Shown here: piece by piece, positions 53,626 to 64,000 of the stretch
Layout: each line of letters opens with the position of its first letter
Position numbering within the stretch: position 1 is the stretch's first letter
Assembly: GCA_022315425.1 (NCBI GenBank)
Contig: JAIUPT010000032.1
Location: 1,600,501-1,664,500, forward strand
Direction: 5' to 3'
Origin: Pseudevernia furfuracea
Lineage: Eukaryota > Ascomycota > Lecanoromycetes > Lecanorales > Parmeliaceae
DNA length: 64,000 bases
The notes under the pieces: generated by a model
The model's input: only the letters and a program-made list of their open reading frames with translations
What the model was told of the DNA's origin: nothing
Database searches by the model: none
Program-made: the position numbers and the translations under genes

Positions 53626-55616
53626 ATGGTTACACGATCTCCCTACCCAGACCTTGAGATCCCCGAGCAAGACATCCTGACCTACCTCTTCGGCTCCGAA
53701 GACTCTCTGTCCGAGAGTCCGCTCTGGATCAATGCTGCCAGCCCAGATACCTACCTCTCGCTGCGCTCGGGGCTACAATGGATCAAGAGACTGGCTGTAG
53801 GCCTTGGAAAATTGGGTGTGAAAAAGGGGGACGTGCTTATGATCGTGTCCCCGAATCACATCTTCGTGCCTATAGCCTACTTGGGAGCTGTGGGCTCTGG
53901 ACGGATTTTCAGTGGTGCCAACCCATTGTATACGGCAGATGGTAGGGAAGACCTTCGTTGATCATGCTGCAAAGATTGACTGCAGGCCTGAAACCCGGCA
54001 GTATCTGATACGATATACGTTGAAAGAATCCGAATGTGTTGATTGTGACATTCACTCTATTTTCTACCTACTTGACCACCATGAAGCAGTCTTGGACCTT
54101 TAGCGCACCCAGACCTGTGTTCTTGAGCGGCGCGATTGATGCTTACCTCCCGTGAACAGAGTTGAGTTTCCAGATTCGGAACACAGGAGCCCAAGTTCTC
54201 TTGGTCCATCCCACCCTGCTCGACACAGCTCGAAAAGCCTGCAAAGCAGCGGACTTTGCAGACGATAGACTTTACCTATTCTCAGACACAGAACATAAAC
54301 CCATAGACGGTTTTCTCGATTGGCGCTCAATGCTGGGTAGTCCTCTAGAGGCATCAAAATACCATTGGCCACGACTGTCAAGTTCGGAATCAAAGAAGCA
54401 GATAGCAACAGTCAATTACTCTAGTGGCACCACAGGCCTACCCAAGGGTGTCATGATCGTAGGTCTCCCCATTCACAATTAATTATCCTTTCTGATGACG
54501 GTCGCCAGACCCACTGTAACCTGATTGCCAACGCAGAACAAAGCATCTTCCTCAAGAACGTCGACAAACCCGAGTTCAAACTAACCGGCAAATACCCAGC
54601 CACTCACGAGCGCTGGATCGGCTTTCTCCCACTCTATCACGCCTACGGCCAGCTAAATACCGTGCTCATTGCGGCAAAGCTCAACCTCCCAGTCTACATT
54701 ATGTCGGCGTTTGTCTACGAAGATATGCTTCAGGTTATTCAAGAGCATAAAATCACAGAGCTCCAAGTCGCCCCACCTATCCTGGTTCTGATGAGCAAGC
54801 ACTCTGCAACGGCCAATTACGACCTCAGCAGTATTACCAAAATCTTTTCCGGCGCTGCGCCATTGTCTCAGAGTCTGCAAAACGAGTGTTCGCAACGCTT
54901 TAAAACCACTGTTGGGCAGGGGTGGGGAATGACGGAGGTCACATGTGCAGGGTTGGTTGCGCCGTCGGGCATTGAAGATAACAGTGGAAGCGTGGGTGTG
55001 CTGATGCCCAACTGCGAGATCAAATTGTTAGACGAGAATGGGAAAGAGGTGGGACAGGGGGAAAGAGGTGAAATATACATCAAAGGACCGAATGTCAGCC
55101 CAGGGTACTGGAAGAACGAAAAGGCTACCAAGGAAACGATGCTGGAGGGTGGTTGGTTGCGGAGTGGAGATGTGGCTGTCAATGATGAGAGGGGATGGTT
55201 CTACATTGTGGACCGGTTGAAGGTGAAGGTTCTGCCAGTACTACAACCGCAAATTGGCGCTGACACCTTATTTACAGGAACTCATCAAAGTCTCCGGCCT
55301 CCAAGTCGCTCCCGCCGAGCTCGAAGCTGTTCTCCTTACCCACCCTGCCGTCGCCGATGCGGGCGTGGTCGGCGTCCAGGAGTCCTTCGACGCCCAAGAA
55401 TACCCTCGAGCCTACGTCCTGCTCAACTCGGAAGGAGCGGCGACCTCGGAAGATATACAAGAATGGATCAAGAGCAAGGTTGCAAAACATAAGCATCTGA
55501 CGGGTGGTGTGGTCTTTGTCAATGAGGTGCCCAAGAGTGCGGCGGGGAAGATCCAGAGGAAGATTTTGAGGGAATGGGCGAAGAAGGATGGGCAGCAGGG
55601 AAGGACGAAGCTATGA
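53626..55616 (+). CDS. Acyl/aryl-CoA ligase of the 4-coumarate-CoA-ligase-like group (AMP-binding)
   Basis: Predicted exons are 53626-53941, 54160-54458, 54509-55222 and 55278-55616; phases agree and give 555 residues. The first intron is 218 bp, long for this window, and splices NPLYTAD to ELSFQIRNTGAQVL. ANL-superfamily motifs in order are the P-loop YSSGTTGLPKGV, FLPLYHAYGQ, GWGMTEVTCAG, WLRSGDVAVNDERGW, VDRLKELIKVSGLQVAPAELE and the catalytic lysine region SAAGKIQRKIL. It activates a carboxylic acid as an acyl-adenylate and transfers it to CoA. Substrates of fungal members include phenylpropanoids and fatty or dicarboxylic acids; the substrate here is unknown. The C-terminal tripeptide TKL is a weak match to the peroxisomal PTS1 signal. 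In the ORF view the gene looks broken, but splicing restores it. Confidence 0.9.
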
Positions 55617-55682
55617 CAAGCGAATGAAACCTTCACGAGAAGTCAGGAGCATTCACAGAGACTGAGAGCGAGAAAGCAAGCT

Positions 55683-55806
55683 GATTCCCCTTGGAGGCTA
55701 CGCGCATCAGAATTCTCCATTTATATTACACATCATGTTGGGCAGACTCCCCTTGCAGGTTACGAGCATCAGAATTCTCATTTTACATTAAATATCATGT
55801 CGGTGC
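55683..55806. repeat. Two-copy tandem repeat, unit about 60-62 bp
   Basis: Both copies contain CCCCTTG-AGG-TACG-GCATCAGAATTCTC followed by an AT-rich end with AT-ATCATGT; roughly 80% identical by eye. Confidence 0.8.
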
Positions 55807-57344
55807 CTTTAGAAGGCTATTTTATGACGTGCTTCTCTTCAACTATAAGTACATGCGCCAGCGAAATCAGTCAGGTAATCCATTCTTCGAGATGAGTCTT
55901 CTGGATGCTGCCAATGGTAACTTCTACGGTGCATACCTCGCTTCCTGACCTGGAATCAAGTGTCCTCGCTGGTGGTCTGTTGAGCTCCTCCCTCTCTGCC
56001 TGCTGCATACTCTACCTATTACCAGGAAACAATCTTCTTGTCACGAACAGCCTGTACTCTAATAACAGAGGCCCTACTCGTCGCTTTTCGTTCCCCTCAA
56101 AAATTTCCGACCCGTCGGCCTTATTATCTACGATGGATATATACAGCAATATCTCATGATATGTATATTGAGGTTGGATAGTAGGCGATCTCTTCCTCTC
56201 TCTCTCTTGCTCTTGCTCTGTCTTATATACAGCCGAGCACGGCAATCCTTCTCACCACTGTACAGCATTTAACTACCTATGTGCAATGATCGCCCCGGCT
56301 CGCTAAACAGGTATCTCGCTATGCTTGGCTAGGTAAATGCAACATCCCTGCCAGCGATTCCTCTGGCCCCGATCTCGATCTCGATCTCGACCTTGCCTTG
56401 CCTTGCCGTACCGTCCCCTCCCCTCCCTCCCCAGACAACTACTAAGCCCACCCGATATTCCCTTGGGTGCAAGCGGTCGCCATGGCACGTCCTCCCCTCT
56501 CTTGCAGACTGGGCAAGGATTTGTTCGATAAAGTGTGTAAGCACCTACCTAGGTAGGGAGGGAAATCCATCCGCATAACATCAATGCAAGCTAAGGTTCG
56601 CGAAGCGAAGCCAGCGCAACCGGTCGGTTCAATTGCATTGAACTGGAGCCTAAGTAGGTACCGTAGACTTTTTGCTTGCATATATTCCAGAGCATGCGTG
56701 CATCCATCGCAGGCATCTACGCGGTATATTCGTTTGTCTGTGTCTGTCTCTATCTGTCCCCTGGTCTGAGTATCTGCAAATACTCGACCGTCGTGTCCTC
56801 ATACATCCATCCCCACCCTCTCCCCTTCCCTCTCCCCTTCCCTCCCCTCCCCTCCCCTCCCACTTCATACCCAGGATTCCAATCTACCCCAATATCAACC
56901 ATAAACACCAGCCCCGTCCCCTCGCCACCCGCACCCGGAAAAGAAGGGGTACTTCGGAGAAAAAAGAAAACGAAGAAGCAAAAAGAAAAGCTCCCCGAAC
57001 ATTATTCTTCTTTATTTACCCGCATAAACTAAGGTAAGGTAGGGAAATTTACCCCCTCCGCAAGCAGCGTTTATGTATTTTTTTTCCAACGCCTGCCTCT
57101 CTCTGGCGACTAAAGTACTGTACTGTACGAGTTGTTACCTTACTCATAAATTTACGGCGTTTGGGTTATCATCGTTCTGGACTTTTGGTTAACGAACGCC
57201 GCGCGCGTGCTTTGGTACGTAGGGTAGGGTAGCCGGTAAGGTATGCTGGCTGCTACGGTGGGGTCGGGAATAGGCACTAGGTACCTTAGGGAAGGGGGGT
57301 GGAGGGTGGGTCATCGTGCTGCGTACGGAGTACTGTACCGGTAG

Positions 57345-57369
57345 TTCTTCTTCTTCTTCTTCTTCTTCG
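57345..57369. repeat. TTC trinucleotide repeat
   Basis: Eight copies of TTC/CTT. Confidence 0.9.
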
Positions 57370-57753
57370 AGGGGTGGTTCACGGGTCGGGTTGGGTGGAC
57401 GTTGTGTAGTGTAGTGTAGTGTACTTTTTTGGTTGCCTTTTTGAGTGAGGGCGGTGAATAACGATTGATTAATCAATCAAAGGCTGCCGGGGGGAAAGGA
57501 AGATTCAAGCAGGTTTGAGATTACGCATTATTAGGTATCAATAATAAGTCTATGGAAAAGCCCCAAGACGCCTGTTCTCATACACACGCAATGCCACCGA
57601 TGAACCAACCAGGGCTCCGCTGTCGCTCGCTATGCCCCTGAAGTAATGTATAGCCGCTCGCTTCTGTTGCCGTTAATCGTGAGGATACCGTCGTAGTAGT
57701 GTACAAATCTCGTCCGTCGAGCCGACCCGAGAGCTATTATTGCATCTCCGGGG

Positions 57754-59071
57754 TTAATCCCTGCTCATCTCAATCACCCTTTCTTGGGGTTGATGAGAGG
57801 CTGGAGGTGGGGTGAGTGGAGGAGTAGGTGGCGTCTGTAAAGCAAGGCCTCCGGGCGGTGCGGCAGGTGCTTGTCCATGCTTGAATTCTTCGTCGGCTGA
57901 AACGCCTTTCTCTTCATCTGGCACCACGCCCTTTTCTTCGTCCGGCACCGTCCCCTTTCCGCGGTCGCTTCGAGCCAGGTCCTCCTGGCTCATGTCATCG
58001 AAAGTCTCTTCTTCAGAGGTGATGTGAATGCCCTCGTTGCTCTCCCGTCCCTTCTCTGCTCCTGCCTCCTCCGCCTCCAACTTTCTAGAATAGTCACCTG
58101 GCCCATGGCTTTTGTTTGGAACCCAGAAGCGCTTATCGACTCGCACGATCACGTAGAGGTAGATGACGATGATTTCGACCGTGAAGTTGAAGATGTAGAA
58201 GCATGCTTTGCTTTGATAGCCGGCTGGGTCGTCCCTCGGCCTACTCCCTCCCGCGTAATTGACACCTACACGGAAAGTTGCACCTAGGCAGAGGAGAGTA
58301 GTGGACACCAGCAGGATTGCTATCTTGTGCCTGAACCTCCCGCTGCCGAATTTCTCCACACGAGTCTTGCGAGGTATGACGAGTCCGCCGACGACGAGCA
58401 GGATAGGGAGGAAGGATATGACCGCGTAGAAAGTCCCGCCGTAGAGCTGAATGTCGCGATCGATGCGCTTTGTGTTCAGGTTGAGTGTGTAGTTGGCCTG
58501 GACGACGGAGACGATGAGGGAGATTAGACTGAGCACGATGACGACGTATATGGCCATGAAAATATAATGGAGGATGGGATGCCAGCCGGAGTTGGGATGA
58601 CATGCCCTGAGTATGCGTTGGGCAAAAAGTAGGTTGATTATGAAAAGTAGCACCACTCCTGCAGCGACGAAGACGTTGGCCGCAATGGCTATTTTGGGAT
58701 TGTGAGGGTAGGCGGCCCATACGATGCGCAGCACCATGGTCATCAGTCGTGACATGCAGAAGCCGAACAACATGCCGGAGAGGATGAACTTGTGTCCTCT
58801 CTTCATGTTGACCTGGAATATGGTCATGTGGGATGCAGCGCCGATCATGAAGAGGACGAAAAAGACGGCGCATATTGGGACATCCAGGCTGATTGTAGGT
58901 AGGCCGCCGAGGGCTGCGGTGGTAGCTGGGTAGGGAGGACCCATGGTCATTTCGTTCATCGGGGCAGCCTGGGAGGAGAAGTGTCAGTTGAGTATGAGTT
59001 CATTGGTCCGGAGATGTATCAGAGTGTAAGGAAGTAGTCACCTGTCTGTGGAGGAGGATTGCAGAAGGCAT
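57754..59071 (-). CDS. Seven-transmembrane protein, fungal GPCR-like or RTA-like
   Basis: Predicted exons are 59042-59071 (MPSAILLHRQ) and 57754-58968, intron 73 bp (GTGACT...CTCCCAG), giving 414 residues. A frame without the first exon starts at MNEMTMGPPYP and remains possible. Seven hydrophobic helices are visible: VPICAVFFVLFMIGAASHMTI, ILSGMLFGFCMSRLMTMVL, AIAANVFVAAGVVLLFIINLLFA, ILHYIFMAIYVVIVLSLISLI, FYAVISFLPILLVVGGLVI, KIAILLVSTTLLCLGATFRV, IFNFTVEIIVIYLYVIV. The topology and the KTRVEKFGSGRFR loop are those of a fungal seven-TM family (DUF3112-like). The 120-residue tail is acidic with a repeat of VPDEEKG and a Pro-rich end. Signalling or lipid translocation are both possible; ligand unknown. 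Confidence 0.82.
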
Positions 59072-59891
59072 GATGAGAGAAGGTGGAAGGCCGTGGAGTA
59101 ATTGGAGGGTGGTGATTCTATTGGAGAGGAGAGAAAGTGAGGTAGGGGAGAGAGGGATATGCACAGGCGAGCATAGCGGTTAAGATATAGGAGAGTATGG
59201 AGTGTCAGTTGTCAGCGGTAGGAGCGGAAGTACTTGTAGCTTTGACGGTGGGGGGGGTTGGAAAGAGAGGGTTAGCAGGATGCATATGTATATGTATTGT
59301 TTCTTTGTTGTTATTTATTAGTAGCTAGCAGTATGTGGCTAAGAAAGCAAAGAAAGAAAGGGGAGGAGGATAGGCTCATCACAGATCATTACAAATCTGT
59401 GATCGATCGAATGCATCACGCTCAAACATATCTGTAACCAATGGTAGTCCGGAGTATGTATTGGATGTATTGCCGCTTTTACCTACCTTAGCCTCGTTCG
59501 GGCTTTCGGACTTTCGGACTTTCGGACTTTGGAGAAGAACACCAGAAGAAAAGAAAAATGAAAAAGAAATCTCGGTCCGCGGTCTTTGCTTAAGAGCGAC
59601 CGGGTCACGCTCACTCTCGGTCCCTACATATTCCCTATTCCCTGTTCTTGCAGCTCGCCTCTCCGTCGCATCGTCGCATCATCGCATCAGTGCACGTGAT
59701 AAGTTACATGATTGTTACATTACCTGATGCAGCAGCTGCATGATTGCCATGGCCCCTTCATTTACCACTACCGGTAGCTATTTCACTCCCGCCCTCATCG
59801 CTGTATAGAATGCCTACAAGGCTACCTTATCTTAAAGCTTTAAAGCTTTAAAGCACCAAAGTACCATCTCTAAGAACCATTTTGCACCTCA
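59072..59891. other. Intergenic region with CTTTCGGA repeats
   Basis: Divergent... 5' flank of the seven-TM gene (-) and 3' flank of the amine oxidase gene (-). Four copies of CTTTCGGA lie at 59502-59530, and three AAAGCTTT copies at 59834-59855. No gene. Confidence 0.5.
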
Positions 59892-61992
59892 TCAAACCGC
59901 CCGGCTCGCCTTGTCCGCATTCTTCACCTCCCCCCTCTTCGACAGACTCGCCTTCTGGCTTGGGGTCGAAGAGTAGCTGGGTGCTACATCCAGCGCCGGA
60001 TTCTTCAGGAAGAAATTCCGAGGTCGAAGCAGCAATGTCATCGGCTCTGCGGGCATCACCGGATAGTCCTCCGGCGATGGGAAATGCGTAATGCCAAATG
60101 TGTGCCAGAGTACAACATCCGTATTCTCAATGTTTTCCTCAGGGTGTTGTGCAATCCACTCGGGGAGACCTTGAGAGGGTTCGCCCGATGTTTGGGGGAC
60201 ATGGCGACCAGCCGGGTGGACTTGGTCGTCTTGGTCTGAGAACATCCCGTTAGCAGAAGCTGTTCGCAAAGGTAAAGAAAGGCCTACATTTTGTGACATG
60301 GACAGCATGTCTTGCAAATCCAGCTCGTTTCCACACCAGACCACCCGCTTTCGGCAGCAAGGTAGGCACTTCCCGACTGACCAGCTTATAGCTAACGGGC
60401 TTGTGGCTGTACGGATTGATCTTGTTCGTGTTCGCCATCTCCCATGTCCGACTAGAGCTCCCATCATAATCCGACATCGCTTCCGTTGGAGTCGTGAATT
60501 TGGTCTTATGCGCGTAGAACGCATTACCGTACCTATTCTCGGCACTGCCGACCTCACCAGGCCCCGCTTTGGCGTCGACCTGGAAAATCGTGTTTTGTGG
60601 ACCATCAATGTTGGGATCTATCCGCATACAGAAGAGATGCTGGTGATTGTGAGCGTTGACGCCTGGGTAGACCTCCGTACCCCAGCCATGAGTATCCTCT
60701 CCAGGGTTCATGGCGTAGGTGTTCAGAATGCCTGTGAGCTTGACCTCGAGCTGCACGGTTCCATCCTGGTGGAAAATCCAGTAGACGCAGTATTCGTAGT
60801 TTGCGGCAGTAAATACGTGGGAAATTAGCAGTTTTCTTCCTCGAGTCACGATGACTGAGTCGTCTCGGAAATCGGTGTGCTTAAAGAGAATACCGGCGTC
60901 TTCTTCGTGAATGCAGATGGCGTTCTTGATTGTTTGGCTTGCACCAGCACGGTTGACGAAGTTCGCATCCATATAGTGAATTGCCCCTTTGCAATCGCAG
61001 CCGAGAGCGAGGCTGTTGGTCATGTAGCCACCCCCGTATTCACCCAAATCAAAGGCATGTTTCCGTTGATGAGGATGCTCAGGGTTTCCATACGGCACCA
61101 CCATCTCCGCCAGTGAAAGCCGGTAGAAGACGCCTCTTTCGTTACCCTTGTCATTGTAGGTGATGTTGTTTAGCACGATACCCTCGCGGTAGTTGAAGCC
61201 CACGTGCACCTTCCAGTTCTGCCATTCAATAATCCTCCCGTCGACCTTGAATGAAACGCCTTCAGGTTGAGTGATATTGATAGGCTTCAAGTCCTTGCGA
61301 TAGCCGCCGTCTGCCTCTATTGCGGCTGGGTGGTAATTGTTCGCTGGTGCTTGGTTGACGGGTCTCCTTACGGGAGGGACATCAATGTGTATGATCTCCT
61401 GGGTATCACAGTTGAAAATCGGGGTGAAGTCCAGCGGGTACGTGTACTGACTGTCGTCGACATGTGGCCTGTAATACATCAAAGCCTGCTGAAGCCTAAC
61501 CTTGTTCCCAAACCGTTCATCGAAGCCAATGGTCCATGGATCACAGTAGACCTTGTGCATGTCCTCCTTCGGTATCCCAATGATGCCACACTGCTCAATG
61601 ACTTTGGGGTCCTCTCTCACAACGTGCTCTACGATCTGCAGATCCTCTATTGTGATCAATGGCTGCACACCCTCGGTGCTCTCCCATTTTAAAACCTTTG
61701 CTTCGTCCAAATCCACCAGCCCATCATATACAGTTCCTCCCTTCTTGATCGCTACCACATCCGCAACTCGGTGCGGCCTCGGCGTATGATCTGGGTCCGC
61801 GAGCCATGCCAGCATGTCCGCCTTCCTGGGTTCCCAAACGGTAACGGCGTTGTAAGCGAGCGGCCCGTGCTCTTTCCTGATGAGTGCTACCGCCTTTTCG
61901 ATTTCGGAGGCAGAGAGAGGGTCGAAGGGATGAGGAGGAGGGGTGGTGCCGGAGACATGCTGGGCGACTTGCTTTAGGCGGTCAAGAACCAT
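59892..61992 (-). CDS. Copper-containing primary amine oxidase
   Basis: Predicted exons are 60288-61992 and 59892-60235; the 51-bp intron has donor GTAGGC, branch GCTAACGG and acceptor TTCTCAG, and splicing restores VTKYQDDQVHPAGRHVPQTSGEP; 682 residues. Domains: N2 and N3 (about 30-215), then the large beta-sandwich. The active-site base is Asp315 (AFDLGEYGGGYMTNSL). The topaquinone precursor is Tyr399 in TAANYEYCVYW. Copper ligands are His450 and His452 (NAHNHQHLF), with the third His in the second exon (THFPSPEDYPVMP region). It oxidises primary amines (methylamine, ethylamine, benzylamine-like) to aldehydes, NH3 and H2O2, usually for nitrogen supply. The C-terminus is not a clear peroxisomal signal, so location is open. 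Confidence 0.96.
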
Positions 61993-62679
61993 TGTGATTG
62001 AGGAGGATAAACTGCTGTCCAGTCAGTAGAATGAATGGCTAGCAGCACCGAGAAGCAGGTTGGAGATGTGAAAAACAATAAGACGATCTATTGAGATGGC
62101 TATGAATGTGAACTATATAAAGGGAAACGAGGAAAGCAGACACGATGGGACCTCGCTTTGGCTTCCCTAAAGCAGCAAAACAAGTGAGAAGGTGGTCCTC
62201 TCGGTACGAGTATTGGGCCCAAAATACTGATGCATATCGCTGTGTGGGGTCGAATGGTCGATAAGAAAAAGCAAAGATGATCCAGGATACAAGCACCATA
62301 TCCGGCTAGACCCATTTTCTCCGCACGATAACGGCCAGCTGTAAGGCTGGCAAGGCATGACCTCAATTGGTGAGAAATCAAAGCAGACTCCTACGAAGAC
62401 AGACACACGTATACAGACAATGGAGCTCCCTGGGGTGTGGCCTTAAAAAATGGCTTGTCTGGGCTTTAGTAATCTTACCTTACTCACATTAGACTCTGAG
62501 GACACGATCAGCTTTAGGTCAATGGCCGTTTCATAGACGTATCAAACTCTTTATAGAGAAGACTATAATCCCTAGGACTCCCGCTAAGTAGCCGGGTATA
62601 GTAGACCTCAGATTATCTGCAGACGCCGTCCACCGCATGCGCCAGACGCGATAATTCCCCCTTTCAGTATACTGTACAA
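61993..62679. other. Intergenic region, nothing recognised
   Basis: Promoter side of the amine oxidase gene and 3' flank of CAF1. A minus-strand frame at 62531-62980 overlaps the CAF1 3' end in another frame. Confidence 0.5.
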
Positions 62680-64000
62680 TCAGCTTTTGCCCCCAAACCC
62701 TCGGAAAGCTCCAAATACGCCAGCCCCTCCACCCGGAGTCAGCGACCCAATTCCTCCGCCGTTGTTCAGGTTCTGTTGGCTTGGAGGGCTCGCCAAAGTG
62801 CTTGCTAGACCTGTGTGCGAGCTTGCTGGAGTGCTTGGTTGATTCGGGGTCGGAGTGTGGTTGTAGATGGTAGCGCCGTTGAGGTTCGGTGTATTGGATT
62901 GCCCATCCACCATATTGCCATAGCCGCTTTGTACATAGTTTGCAGTGGAAGCCGACGAGCCCATCCCGTTCAGGCCCCATACATGGCCCAGGTACTTTTC
63001 GTCGTCAATCGTGCCATTGAAGATATTCTTCTTCACTTCCCAAAACACTTTGCCGGTCAAAAGACTATCAGAACCAGCTTGGTGTGCTACCCCAATCCGT
63101 TTGATCCCAAGCTCATCAGCCAGGTCTTGCAAACCGGACTTCTGGCCTAAGCTGTTGAGTATGTTCGTAGCTGAAAGTGACAAAGCAGCGTCGTTGACTG
63201 TCTGAGTCCTTTGAGCGGCCTTGATCATGTACTTGATGTCATAAATTGCGGGGAAGAAGATACTCAGGAGTTTTCGGTATTCTGTCTCGTCTTCTGGTAA
63301 CTGCTTGCACAACATAAGCTTCACAAGGTAGCCAAAATCATAGCCAGAATGGAAGGATATCCATCGAACGTCCTCCAGCAATGTAAGACCAGAGGTCATT
63401 AGCAGAGAACCAAAGTCCTGAGGATCTATGCCGTTCTTATCATGTGCCTCGAGGTCTAAACCAGCCGTCATCAAAAAGTCTATCGAGTCCTGATTGTACA
63501 TGTCTTCGGTCAAGGAGAATTGGAAATTGAATTGCCAGGTGGAAGGGCAAGGTAAGAGATTGTTTGGGTATGACGAAATAGAGGATGCGTCTGTGTGGTG
63601 CGTAGGCGGCATTTCCCCATCCTCATTGAACAGTGTAATACCGAGTTGAATCACTTTAAGGAGGTCGACATTGCAACGCAGCGTCTGGTAGTGGTAATCT
63701 GCTTTGGTAGTGAAAGCGCCCATCGGTCGAGCGACGATTCCGGGAAACTCAGTATCCTAAACTCTCTCATTCAGATCCACAAACAGGAGAATATGAATCA
63801 AAACCGTAGAGAAACTCGAACGTACCATGCTGATGTACGGATAATGTTCTACCATCTCGCGCAGTAATCCCATTTCCTGGGCGAGGTTTCCCCGCCACAC
63901 GTCTCGTATCCTTGTTTTTAATTGGCCCTTTGGCCCCATTCCACCTTCCCTCCGCATCTGTTCCTTGATCTGTTGTTGCTGTTGTAGTTCTGCACCGTGT
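62680..64000 (-). CDS. CAF1: CCR4-NOT deadenylase Caf1/Pop2, 5' end beyond the window
   Basis: Predicted exons in the window are 63826-64000 (continues past the right edge) and 62680-63756; the intron is 69 bp (GTACGT...GTTTAG). A Gln-rich leader with QQQQQ continues off the edge, and an internal ATG could be a start. The DEDD exonuclease core begins directly after the splice: DTEFPGIVARP (first Asp/Glu), then CNVDLLKVIQLG, TWQFNFQFSL, the block RWISFHSGYDFGYLVKLM and VAHQAGSDSLLTGKVFW with the His/Asp pair. This is the RNase D-like Caf1 subunit of the CCR4-NOT complex, which shortens mRNA poly(A) tails in the cytoplasm. The C-terminal 90 residues are a low-complexity Asn/Ser/Gly tail (TPTPNQPSTPASSH, GGGAGVFGAFRGFGGKS), common in filamentous fungi. 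Confidence 0.95.

Larger units (their letters stand above)
55617..57753. other. 2.1-kb gene-poor region with duplicated 62-bp unit and C/T-rich tracts
   Basis: Contains a two-copy repeat at 55683-55806, CTCGAT repeats near 56367-56392, CCCTT-type tracts near 56815-56865, a TTC microsatellite at 57345-57369 and GTAGT at 57403-57422. No gene found. Confidence 0.55.

Noticed and set aside
58241..58873. 210-codon minus-strand frame within the seven-TM gene
   Set aside because: Same strand, different frame, Arg/His-rich without features; the seven-TM frame is clearly the coding one.

Overview
The window is nuclear DNA of a filamentous ascomycete (Pezizomycotina). The evidence is the short GT..AG introns (about 50-70 nt, several with a CTAAC-like branch site), intron-split housekeeping genes (proteasome Rpt2, Ubc1-type E2, ribosome-biogenesis ABC-F protein Arb1, Sec72, the Caf1/Pop2 deadenylase), and families typical of Pezizomycotina. 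A dothideomycete, perhaps a stress-tolerant or melanised one, is my best guess from protein style; the species cannot be read from the sequence. I see no tRNA, rRNA, CRISPR array or intact transposon.

Left part (1-24.9 kb): gene-poor and accessory in character. It has a series of small secreted proteins (903-1310, 2184-3087, 16630-17172, a histidine-rich glycoprotein at 19086-19817, a 96-residue peptide at 20563-20910). It also has a metallophosphoesterase (5620-6591), a nucleotidyltransferase-fold-like protein (7666-8412), an unknown conserved-looking protein (8586-9263), and three decayed genes: a repeat-bearing cell-surface protein (about 10379-12780), a HET-domain remnant (about 13590-13957) and a Dal5-like MFS transporter (about 23300-24065). 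Between them lie low-complexity tracts, including a 15.5-16.2 kb block of minisatellites and G runs.

Middle (24.9-36.7 kb): conserved core genes. UBC1 (-) and RPT2 (+) diverge from one 610-bp spacer. Then come a 3-kb gene-poor stretch, ARB1 (-), an HPP-family membrane protein (-) and a Gfo/Idh/MocA oxidoreductase (-).

37.2-45.8 kb is the most interesting part: a compact mycosporine-type UV-screen cluster. An O-methyltransferase (-) diverges from a sugar-phosphate cyclase of the 2-demethyl-4-deoxygadusol/dehydroquinate synthase family (+), followed on the same strand by an ATP-grasp ligase with a membrane segment. A DHA1-type MFS transporter converges on the ligase gene. These correspond to the MysA, MysB and MysC activities: sedoheptulose 7-phosphate -> demethyl-deoxygadusol -> 4-deoxygadusol -> amino-acid-conjugated mycosporine. 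No MysD- or MysE-type second-condensation enzyme is present in the window, which fits a mono-substituted (oxo-)mycosporine, the class usual in fungi.

Right part (46-64 kb): SEC72 (+), a frameshifted pirin-like remnant (-), a NIPA-type Mg transporter (-), a MARVEL-like membrane protein (-), a 4-coumarate-CoA-ligase-like enzyme (+), a seven-TM protein (-), a copper amine oxidase (-), and CAF1 (-), whose 5' end runs off the right edge. Gene models were spliced by eye from splice signals and reading-frame continuity; exon junctions are predictions.
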